Positions 9,885-19,996 of a DNA stretch of 54,594 nt are shown in pieces. Every line of letters begins with the position of its first letter. Within the stretch, counting starts at the first letter, position 1. The stretch is from Cochliopodium minus (taxonomy: Eukaryota > Discosea > Himatismenida > Cochliopodiidae): positions 10,522 to 65,115 of the forward strand of contig JAMYWO010000233.1 of NCBI GenBank assembly GCA_024220525.1. The letters run 5' to 3'. The notes below the pieces were generated by a model that was given only the letters and a program-made list of their open reading frames with translations, was not told where the DNA came from and ran no database searches. The position numbers and the translations under genes were made by a program.

Positions 9885-12787
9885 TTATTTCTTCTTTTTG
9901 TTCTTGTTTTTCTTTTTTTTGTTTTTTGTTATATTATTTTCATTTCCAGGTTTAACAGTGTTAATATTGGAATCATTTGTTTTTCCTTCTTTGTCCAATC
10001 TGTTTTGAGAAATCTCGATGACTTCAGTGTTCCCATTGTTAGGTTCATCATTATTCTCAATGATTGTATTTTCATTTTCTTCAATTTCTTGATTAATATT
10101 ATTATTTTCAATAAGAGTATTGTTTTCATTGAGATTTTCTTGTTGAGGAGAGTTGTTTTTAGAAAAAGAAAGGGGATTATTTTCTGAAAGAACTTCCATT
10201 CCTTCGTTTTCAGGTTGGTTTTGAGTTTGGTTTTGGAGGATGTGAATGGTTTCTTCCGTGAAATTCTCAACACTCTCACTCTCCAGATTTTGGTTGATAT
10301 CAGAGAACTGATCAGACTTTATTTCTTCTTCTTTTCTCAACAAACTTTCTTGTGTCTCTAATTCCTCCTCCTTATTTTCTTCTTTGTTTTCCTCCTCCTT
10401 GTTTTTTTCTTTGTTTTCTTCTTCTTTGTTTTCCTCTTCTTTGTTTTCTTCATTTTCTTTAAAATTTTCTGTTTTCTCCTCTTTTATATTATCTTGTTTT
10501 TCGTTTTCTTTCGTTTCAGGGGGAGTGGAAGTGGAGGAAGGAGACACGTCAGATTTGCGTAGTTGGAGAGCTCTGCAGAGGCTTTCGAGGGTTGTTTTTT
10601 GTTGGTGTACAAGAATAAGATCCTTTCTCATCTCTTCTTTGTCTATCTGCAACTGTTTATTCTCTATTGATACCTATTTAAAAAAAATGAAATTTCAACA
10701 AATAAAGTTTTAATAAAAAATAAAAATAAAAATAAAAAATAAATTTAAAACTAAAAATAAAATTAAAATAAATTTACCTGATAAACGATTCCTCTCAAAG
10801 ATTCATTATTTTTCAATTCGTTTAAAATCTGTTTATTTTTGGTCTCCAATTCTCTAATTTTTTTTATTTAAGAAACAAAGTTGAATTATAAATTTGGGAA
10901 AGAAAAGAATCAAAAAAAAACAAAAAAAATCAAAATTAAAATTATATTAAAAAAAAATATATAAAAATCAAAAAAAATTAAATTTGTATTAAATAAATAT
11001 TCAAGAAATTTTTTTTTTACGATTCAAATCTTTCAATGGTTTTTTTGGTTTGGTTCAAAACATTTTCATAATTTTTGAAGATTTTTTCACTGTTCTGATA
11101 GCTTTCACGGAGCTGTATGTTTTCTTTGGCGAGCTTTTTGATTTCATCCACGTAGATTTGTGTTTGGAGTCCGCTTTCCTTCACTTTTTCTTCTCCCAAC
11201 TGTTTTTCCAACTCGCTTTTTTTCAAGTGGTCCTTCAAATAATTTGTTAGAAGTTCTTTTTGTTCAAATTCGTTTTTGTATTGTTGTTCCAATCTTTTAA
11301 ATTAAAAAAAATTAGTAACACATCAAAAAAATATGAGATTAATTTAAATTAAATATTAAAAAATTTTAAAAGTGAAAATATAGAATAAAAAAATAATGAT
11401 AAATTAATAATTAAATTTAAAAAATTTAAATAAACAAAAAATTTAGTAACAAATAAATATAAAAATTGAATTTAACAAATTAAAAATTTAAAAACAAAAA
11501 AATAAAAAAATCAATGTTTAATTAAAAAATTTAAATAAAAATTTTAGAAACGAAAAATAAAAAATAAAAATTAGTATTTAATTAAGATAAAAATTGAATT
11601 TATTAATTAAAAATAAAAAATTTTAAAAAATAAAATAAAAAAAACTTAAAGAAATTAAAAATAAATGAAACTAAATGAATTAAAAAATAAAATAAATACA
11701 TAAAAAGTGAATAATAAAAAGATAATAGTACATGTCGTTTCTTTCGATCATTAGTTGAATGTCACCAGTTAACTATTAGTTATATTTTTTTTTTAATTTT
11801 TTATTTCTTAATATTAAAACATTTTTGAATCATTTAAATGGGAGAACCTTCTTGGTGGTGTCAATGTACTCTTGTGTTATTTTTTGCTTCTCTTCATATG
11901 TTTTCAACAATTCTTTCTTGTATTCTTCCTAAAAAAATAAAGAAAACAAAAAAATTAAAATTAAAAATATAAATGATTTAAAATAAAATAAAACAATAAA
12001 CAAAAATTAAAAATTAAAATGTAAATTAAAATACATGAAAAAAAAATTTTTTTACAAAATGATTTAAAATGAAGAAAAATTAAAAATTAAATTAAAAATT
12101 AAAAATTAAAAATTAAAATTAAAATTAAAAATTAAATTAAAATTAATAAAATGTAAAAAAAAAAAAATTCATAAAAATTCATAAAAATTCATAAAAAATA
12201 AAATACAAATAAAAAATTTATTTTTTACAGTGCTCAATTTGTTTTGTTTTTGAAGTCCTCTCACCAAGTTGCTCAGCTTTTCGTTCATGTCAGTGTACTT
12301 GCTTTTATCGTTGGAGTAAACTTCATTTTCTTTTGCAATCCTTTTGTTTTCGATCTGTAAAAGCTCCATATTGTATATCTGAAAAAAAAAATTTTATTAT
12401 TAAATTTTTTTAAATTTTTTTTTTTGAATTTTATCAATAATCTTTTTTTTTTACTAAGTTTGATATGCATTGATTTGTTTTTTCTTCTCTTTCCTTTTGT
12501 TCGGATTTTTGGAGTGATAAATTGAATTTCTCTACTTCTGCTTTTGCTTTTTTTTTATAACGTGGCATTATTATTTAATTGGAGTATATTAGTAATGATT
12601 TTGATACCTCTCAGTGCTATTTGATGAAGAAATTAATTTTTAAAAATTTTTTAGCCAAATATACAATTATAATTATATTTTGTTTGGAAAAAGAAAGGGA
12701 ATTACAGATTCTCTTCTTCTCATCTTTTTGGATTTGTTTCAAAAGAGGTACTTCTTTGGAAATGAATTCATAAAGAACAGTGTTCAT
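9885..12787 (-). CDS. Taxilin family coiled-coil protein
   Basis: Eight exons (minus): 12787-12706, 12546-12455, 12378-12229, 11928-11848, 11772-11732, 11293-11021, 10853-10778, 10673-9885. They sum to 527 residues with no phase conflict. Taxilin hallmarks flank a long coiled coil: KLSNLVRGLQKQNK near residue 95 (family: LEKLCRELQKQNK) and TLESLCRALQLR near residue 295. Between them NSEKIFKNYENVLNQTKK matches the family segment around F..FQ.TL.KSNE. Taxilins bind syntaxins and nascent-chain machinery. After the coiled coil is a lineage-specific acidic Glu/Asn/Lys tail of about 220 residues, ending in a basic KKKKNKNKKKK run. The tail has recent-looking KEEEN repeats. Confidence 0.85.
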
Positions 12788-13189
12788 TTTTTTTATATAT
12801 TTTTATAAATTGAGGTGTTAATATTTAAAGTTTTTGAAAGGATTCTCAAACTATACTGTCTGTAAATGAACTGATTGATTATTGTTTTTCAAATCATTTT
12901 TTAATTCACAAAAGTATATAGGAAAACAAAAAAAAATTGTTCACCTTTTAAATACATCTTTGATTAATGGTAAATGACATGAATTTCTTTTTATTTTTTC
13001 ATCTTTTCTATAATTTATCTCAACTTAAGATACCATATTATTGAAACATATTTTAATTTGGAAAGTAAAATATTTTATTTTTTGTGTTAATTTCGATACA
13101 TAAAGGAAATTTTTTTTTCTTTTTGAATATGGGTCTTGATATCCAGATACATATTTTTAGCATGTTATGGAACTCCAATCCCTTATGAA
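12788..13189. other. AT-rich spacer without a recognisable gene
   Basis: This stretch lies between the taxilin start and the LRR pseudogene. Short open frames are closed by frequent stops. It may include further, more decayed sequence from the same LRR gene, but I could not align it. Confidence 0.5.
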
Positions 13190-13716
13190 TTGTTGGAATC
13201 TTTTTTCGATTCTTTGAGAAATATTAAACATCTTGTTTATTAAAATTTTTGCACTTTCCTTCATTACACAGATAAAGATGTTGTGAAAAAAACTATGAGC
13301 ATTGTTTAGATTGTGAAAAAAATCTATAAGTATTGTTTGGATTGTTTGAAATCGAATGGTACATTACAGACTTTGTATCATTGTTTTCCTTCTGAACTTA
13401 GTTCTAAAATTTTTGATTTGTTGAATATTAATCATTCTCTTTCTACAATTGGAGGTTTAAGTGATTACGAAAATAGGAAAGGTATTGAATAACTTTTGCA
13501 TGTCAATGAAAGAATTTCAGGGAAACCATGTTGCAATCCTCAAAAACATTCTTCATTTGAAGAAGATTTCAAACAAAAAATAAGAACCTTTTTGGTTTGT
13601 TTCACAATCTTTTTGAAGAACAAAAAAAATTTGAAAATTCCAAAACCTTTGCTTTGCCAATTCTTTGTTCATTCTTCTATTCTTTTCTTGATTGAATTGA
13701 AAAATATTAATTGAAC
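13190..13716 (+). pseudogene. Decayed copy of the neighbouring LRR gene
   Basis: The sequence from about 13190 matches the last exon of the LRR gene at 18096-19950. TTCGATTCTTTGAGAAATAT corresponds to the same site at about 19411. The final 220 bp (13495-13715 against 19672-19892) is about 95% identical by eye. The copy is broken: an in-frame TAA replaces Phe (GAATAACTT versus GAATTTCTT), a TAG lies in the earlier part (TTGTTTAGATTG), and a segment of about 33 bp around 13277-13345 is duplicated. No intact start or LRR body precedes it. Only the C-terminal module survives well. Confidence 0.85.
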
Positions 13717-14000
13717 TAAAGTAAATACCATTTTAATCTTTTCACCAATTTTATTCATTTTAGTTTTAAAATTAAAATTTTGGTGAAGTTTCTTAAAAAG
13801 TTTCTTGATCTAAATTTCAAACCTTCAAAATTCCAAAGACGATTTCAAGAAAATAGATCATTCGTTTCTATAAAAAACCATCAAAAATATTTCTTTTTCA
13901 ATTGAAAAATCTTTTAATCTTTTTAATATTCGACAAAATATCGTTTTATTTTAAAATTATATGATTTAAAATTAAATAAATTTTAAAATAAAATAAAAAA
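13717..14000. other. AT-rich spacer
   Basis: I see no gene. It holds the shared string GGTGAAGTTTCTT (about 13782), also present about 2.5 kb downstream at 16251. Confidence 0.4.
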
Positions 14001-16119
14001 ATGCAAAAGATTTTGCTTTTTATTCTCGCATTCTTTTTGATTCAAGTATCATGTTATCCAAAATTTAGAGAAATAGGAATAATAAAATGTCCACATGCAG
14101 GATTTTTAACATTGGGTATTTTAAATTTAAAAAAATAAAATTTCTTTTTTTAACAAATATTTTTTGAAATTCAAAAAATAAAGGCAAAACAAATCCAAAT
14201 CAATTAGGATATGATTTTTATATATCTTCATTTGATGGAATACCATTTACTCAAGATCAAGTTTACGTAGTTAATAATATAGGAAGTGATTACAACAATA
14301 TATCTTCGATCATTCCAAAAGAAATAGTAAGTGTGACATGGCCAAATAGAGTGCAAATAGTACCAAAAGAAGTGGGATTTAAAGATTCGTATGTTTCAAT
14401 ATCTTCAGGATTTTTGGTTCCTTTTAAATCAACTGGTGGTGTATATTTGTTGGATATGAGTGAAAATCAAGGCAATCCAATAAAGATATCAACAGACAAA
14501 GTAAAAAAAAAAAATTTAATTTTTTTTTTGAAATTTTTAATTATTTTTTTTTTTAAACAAGGATGGATGGTTTTATCACCAAATTAGATGGTTTGATGTC
14601 AACAATGATGGTTTGTTGGACATCTTGACTTCACGTGCCCACAAAGGAATATTATCAAGCGGAGAAGGAGAATTGGTATGGATGCAAAATCCAGGAGCGA
14701 ATATACCTCCATCACAATGGAATGGTAAAAATTAAATAAAAACAAAATTACTTTTTAATCAATTTTTTTTTTTTTTTAAAAAAATTTAGAAAGTGTTTTA
14801 ATCAGCGGACCTGATGTCTTCTTTTCTCTTATTAAAGATCAAAACAACCAAACTTTTTTGATTGCAGCACAGTTTTTCACACAACAGTTGTCATTGTATT
14901 GGTAAATAAAAAAAGAAAAAAGAAAAAAAAATTTAATTTTTTACATCTTATAAATTTTCAAACAATTTTTCATCAACTTTATTGAAACTTCAAGTAAAAA
15001 CCAAGAATTGCATTATAATTCTGCAAAATAAAAAAAAATTAATTCTCTTTGTTAAAAATTAATTAACATAAACAAATGATAAGAAATTTTGCTCTCTTTA
15101 ATTAAAAAAATTAATTAACGTATACAAAGATTTTAAAGATGTTCAATAATTTTGCAACAATTTAAAATTTGCCAAAAATTAATATCCGCTAACAAAGTTG
15201 CAAAACATATGATAAAAATGGATCTCATCAATCAAAAAAATAATATCTTATGTTGAGGATTAAATATTGATCCAAATCATAAGCTTTTGATTCAAACAAA
15301 AAAAAAAATTTCCCTCACATCTTTCTTACATTCCCAAAAATTAGGTCAGACAATCTTGATTGGACAAAAGGAAAGTTAAATAAAAGAATTATTGATGGTA
15401 CTATTGGTCCTATCTTTGATGTTACCTTTTGTGATGTAAACAACGATGGCAAAAATGATTTGTTGGTTACTAACAACATCGATGTGGAAGGAGTGAGTGG
15501 AGTATTTGTCTATGAAACTCCGGATGACTTTAAAACTCAAGTATGGACCAAACATGTTCTAATTCAAGGAATAAAAACTAGATCAAGTAAAAAAAAAATA
15601 AAAAAAATAAAAAAAATAAAAATTATTTTTAACTAAAAATCACTTTTTTATAAAAAGGTGGTCCAGGATCTGGTAATTAACATTTCATCTTTCTTTTTCT
15701 TTATTTCTGAAAAAAAAATTTTTAAATTTTTTTTGTTTATTTTTTGTTTTTTTAACGAAGGTTCTCCTGGTTTTGGAAGATTGTTACAACCTGCCACAAA
15801 TTCTACTTCCAAACCATTGATTCTTTTGGCAGGAGATAATAGTGAAGAAGCTTACATAATAGAGCCCCTTTCCCAAGATCCAAATAATTGGTGAGTTAAC
15901 TCAATTATTTAGTGTTTTTTTTTAAAAAAAATTTTCTTATTTTTTATTTATTTATTTATTTATTTCTTTAATAGGAGTTACAGTAAAAATGTTATTTTGG
16001 TTGCAAATGATACAGTTGGAGAAATAGTGATTGGAGACATCAACAATGACGGATACAATGAGTTTTTCATTCCATTATACGAAAAAGGAATGATCTATAC
16101 TTATACTTTTTCTCCATAA
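14001..16119 (+). CDS. Secreted FG-GAP/VCBS repeat protein
   Basis: Eight exons: 14001-14115, 14184-14500, 14562-14724, 14790-14901, 15345-15586, 15658-15672, 15761-15890, 15975-16119. They give 412 residues in perfect phase. The N-terminus is a classical signal peptide (MQKILLFILAFFLIQVSC), so it enters the secretory route. At least three calcium-binding FG-GAP loops of DxNxDGxxD type are visible: FDVNNDGLLDIL, CDVNNDGKNDLLV and GDINNDGYNEFFI. These predict a beta-propeller like integrin-alpha or fungal/bacterial VCBS proteins. There is no transmembrane segment after the signal and no catalytic signature, so a secreted or surface binding protein is inferred. Exon 6 is only 15 nt. The 443-bp intron 4 is the longest and holds nothing I recognise. 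Confidence 0.82.
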
Positions 16120-16624
16120 AAAAAAATGAAAAATAAAATTTTTTAAAAAACTTTTTAGTAAAAAAAATGTTTGAAAGAATACTAATCCAAGAAATTCAAA
16201 AGTAAATTTTAAATACTTTTTTCTTTTTCTTTTTAAAATATTCCTCTTGGGTGAAGTTTCTTGACTAAAATATAAATCTTCAATGTTTTTCATTTAATTC
16301 CTCAAAGTTTAAAATGACTTTGTATTCAGATAAATATTTGAATGAGCATTAGTTTTTATTTTCAAAGAAATTTTCTTGATATTTTAAACTCAACATTTCT
16401 TTGATATTGATTCTCTTTAATTCATTTATATTTATAAATAATAATAAAAAAAAACGAAATCAACTTAAAAGAAAGGTATTCTTTAATTTAAAATTTAATT
16501 TTTTTAATTGGATTATCAGCCTTTTATAATTTAGAATTGAATTCCAGTTATCATATTTACGATATTGTTATACCTTTAGATTTTAATTCTATTTTTGCTG
16601 ATAAATTTAAAAGAATAGAAAAGA
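16120..16624. other. AT-rich spacer
   Basis: I see no gene or RNA here. The last 100 bp before the P0-like start are the presumed 5' flank of that gene. Confidence 0.5.
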
Positions 16625-17976
16625 ATGAATAAAGAGAATAAAAAGAATAAGATTGATAAATTGATCAATTTGATTGAAGAACATAACAATATGGTTGTTA
16701 TAAATTTCGAGAATATAAATTCAAATTCACTTAAAAAGATAAGGAAAATGATTAGAGATAAACAATCTGAATTGTATTTCGAAAAGAATACAATTATAAA
16801 GAAAATGTTGAAAGAATATCTCAATAAGAAACCCCAAAACAATAAAAAAACAAACCTTAAAGATTTGTTCCCATATCTGAAAGGAAACATAGCCATCTTG
16901 TTCACTAACCAAGAAGATATTAAAGAAATAGTACAAAAAATTGAATCAGTAGAACAAACAAGGTTTTAAAAAAAAAAATTGATTTATTTTTGAAAAAAAT
17001 TTAAAATTTAATCTTTAAAATTTTGAAAATAGTTCTGCCAAAGTAGGACAAATATCCCATAATGATGTTTTCTTAGAAAAAGGACCAACAGGACTGGCGC
17101 CTACCCAAACATCTTTTTTGCAATCACTCAACATTTCGACTAAAATAATAAAAGGACAAGTAGAAGTGTTGAACAATTTTCATTTACTCAGAGCTGGAGA
17201 GATCGTAAGAGAATCTCATGTTTCTTTGTTAGAAAAACTCAAAATGAAACCTTTTGTCTATAAACCACAAGCTAAAGCGATTTTTGCTTCTGGTTATGTC
17301 AGTGATGCTCTCTTTCTTAAATTTGGGAGGAACGAAGTTTTTCAGAATTTGTCTTTGGGTAACTAATTTTTTATTATTTAAAAAAAATAGTTTATTAATT
17401 TATTTATACTTTCCACAAATAATTTTATGATTTTTTTTGTTTTTTTTTTTTAAAGGTTTACAAAGAATAGCAACTATTTCGATAGAAACTAATATTCCCT
17501 GTCTTGCAAGTATCCCTCATTTTATCGCCAAAGCCTTCAAAAACATGGTCGATATTTCCATTCAAACTAATTGTGAGTTCAAAGAAACAAAACAAATAAA
17601 GCAAGAAATTTACGAAAACATTCTTCTTGAACAAAAACTCATCTATGAATATGATTCTCAATTTAACAAAGATTTCAAAACAGGGATTGTTTGGAAAAAA
17701 GAAAACTATGTCATTTATCCTTCGGCAGTGAAAGATAGAATCTTTAATTTTTTATTAGCAATCAAAGCATTTTCTAAAATGAAGAAAGTTATTTTTCCTA
17801 AACCTATTCTTTTGATCATTTTCCAACTCTATGTTAATTCTCTTCCTGTTCACATAAATGCTCAAAAGCTACAAGAATGTGGAAGTTGTTTTGTTGGAGT
17901 ACGTTGTCATTGTGAATATGACTACTCAGATTGTGATTATGATCCTGTGTTTGCTCTTTTTGGAGGAGATGATTAA
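16625..17976 (+). CDS. Divergent ribosomal stalk protein P0 (uL10) with foreign C-terminus
   Basis: Three exons, 16625-16962, 17033-17358 and 17456-17976, give 394 residues against about 305-320 in ordinary P0. The N-terminal rRNA-binding part is recognisable (VVINFENINSNSLKKIRKMI, KNTIIKKML, YLKGNIAILFTN). So is the central part (GPTGLAPTQTSFLQSLNIST, KIIKGQVEVLN, GLQRIATISIE, CLASIPHFIAKAFKNM). After about residue 275 the usual P1/P2-binding helices and Ala-rich hinge are missing. Instead there is FLLAIKAF, then IFPKPILLIIF, a Cys-rich stretch, and the end DPVFALFGGDD, which only vaguely recalls the P-protein tail (GFGLFD). Mrt4 is excluded because it lacks this C-terminal length. It could be the only P0 or an extra paralogue. 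Confidence 0.8.
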
Positions 17977-18095
17977 TGAATTTATTCTCATTCTTTCAAT
18001 TTTTTACTTTTTTTATTACTTTGAACATCTGTTCGATTGAGAAATTTTTGAAAGAGATTGAAAATAAAAATAAAAAAACTTCTCAATCCTAAAGA

Positions 18096-19950
18096 ATGGT
18101 TCAAAAAAATACCTTTTATTTGATAGAATTCTAAATCAACATTTGAATAATAAAAGGATCAAAAATCAGAAGAAATAATTGAGGAAATTATCGAGAAAAT
18201 AGAAAAGGGAAAGATTTCAACATTGCACTCATCCCATTTATATGGTATTAAGAAAGAAGAATTGAAAGTTTTTTTTGAGAGATTGAAAGAGCATAAATTG
18301 AAAGGTTTCATGGATGATGAAGCTGTATATCCTGGTTTAAAAGATTATTTTCCCTATTTGTTGGAATACATTAAACTTACCAAAACGCTTGAGACTTTAT
18401 CAATAATGATCAATGCAAGAATCAGAAAAGAAGAATGGGAAAAATTCAATGAAATATTAAAATCACATGCCTCAATTAAAAAATTAGAATTTGATAATTA
18501 TAATAGTGAAAAGAAAGAATTGATAGGCAAGATATAATTATTTTCTTTGATTAATTTTTTTTGATCATTTATAAATTTTTATTTTGAAAACAAATAAAGA
18601 GATTGTGAAAATGATATTGAAATCACTTCAAAACAATGAAAAGATAAAAAAACTTGCACTAATAGATTTAATAATAGATCTAAAATTTTCAAAAGATATT
18701 TCAGAATTTCTCCTCAAAAATAAAAGAATAACTTCTTTTGGATTGATATTTTCGAACAGTTACATAGATTCCAAAATAAATTGGATTCCCTTCCAATATA
18801 TTTGTGAGGCATTCAAAACTAACAAAAATTTACAATCTCTCAAATTGGATTATGATTTTGATTATGGAGAACCCGATAAGAATTTCCATCAATCTTTTGG
18901 AAATTTTATTCCAGACATTATAAATTCCAACGAAAATTTCAAAAAAATTTCTTTGAAAAATTTAGGACTTGATAAAAATCAATTATCTTCCATTTTGTCT
19001 TCTCTCTCCAATCATACTTCCATCACTTCTCTTGAGTTGAGTGAAGATCTTGGGAGCAATAAAATGGATCTCTTTTTATCTTCAACTACTACTCTTAAGA
19101 AATTGTAAATATTTTAATTTTATTTTGTAATTTTTTTGTTTTTTTCATTTTTTTTTATTTTTTATTTTCTTGTTTTATTTTTTAAATTTTTATTAATCTA
19201 TTTTTATCCAGAAAACTGACAAACTGTTATCAAAATGTTGAAAATTTGAAAGAAGGACTCTTGAAAAATGAATCTCTAAGATATCTAAATTTAACCTTTC
19301 CAGTATCTAATGGGGAAGGGGAATTAATTTCATATTTACTTTCCCATAAAAAACTGAAACGTCTTTTATTGAGTGGAATAGTTTTTCCACTCAAAGATCT
19401 CTGTTCTATTTTCGATTCTTTACGAAGCAATAAACATCTATTGCATTTTGGAATTGATACTTTGTCATTTATAAACAGAAACTACTGTGTTGATCAGGAA
19501 ACTGAAGAGCATTGTTTGGATTGTCTGAAATCGAATGATACTCTCCAGAATCTATCTTGTGTTTTTCAACAACAAAACTCTTCTAAAATTTTTGATTTGT
19601 TGAAAATTAATCATTCTCTTTCTAAAATTGGAGATTTAAGTAATTACGAAAATAAGAAAGGTATTGAATTTCTTTTGGATGTCAATAAAAGAATTTCAGG
19701 GAAACCATGTTGGAATCCTCAAAAACATTCTTCATTTGAAGAAGATTTCAAACAAAAAATAAGAACCTTTTTGGTTTGTTTCACAATCTTTTTGAAGAAC
19801 AAAAAATATTTGAAAATTCCAAAACCTTTGCTTTTCAAAATCTTTGATCATTCTTCTATTCTTTTCTTGATTGAATTGAAAAGTAATTTCAAAATCAATG
19901 AAACGGATCAAAAAGAAAATACGAAAAAAAGAAAACTTGATATTAATTGA
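18096..19950 (+). CDS. Leucine-rich-repeat protein with F-box-like C-terminal motif
   Basis: Model: exon 1 is just the ATG (18096-18098), exon 2 is 18157-18526, exon 3 is 18600-19104 and exon 4 is 19212-19950, giving 538 residues with exact phase. Intron 2 would be GC-AG (ATAG/GCAAGA). Irregular ribonuclease-inhibitor-like LRRs occur throughout (TLETLSIMI, NLQSLKLDYDF, SITSLELSEDL, SLRYLNLTF). The last about 100 residues carry KQKIRTFLVCF...IPKPLLFKIF, reminiscent of an F-box core (LPxExLxxIF) placed at the C-terminus. A ubiquitin-ligase adaptor or recognition role is only inference. The P0-like gene ends 119 bp upstream with a related motif, and a broken copy lies at 13190-13716. Confidence 0.72.
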
Positions 19951-19996
19951 ACTGTTTTTATATTTATTTCGAAAATTTAAATAAATTAAAATAAAA

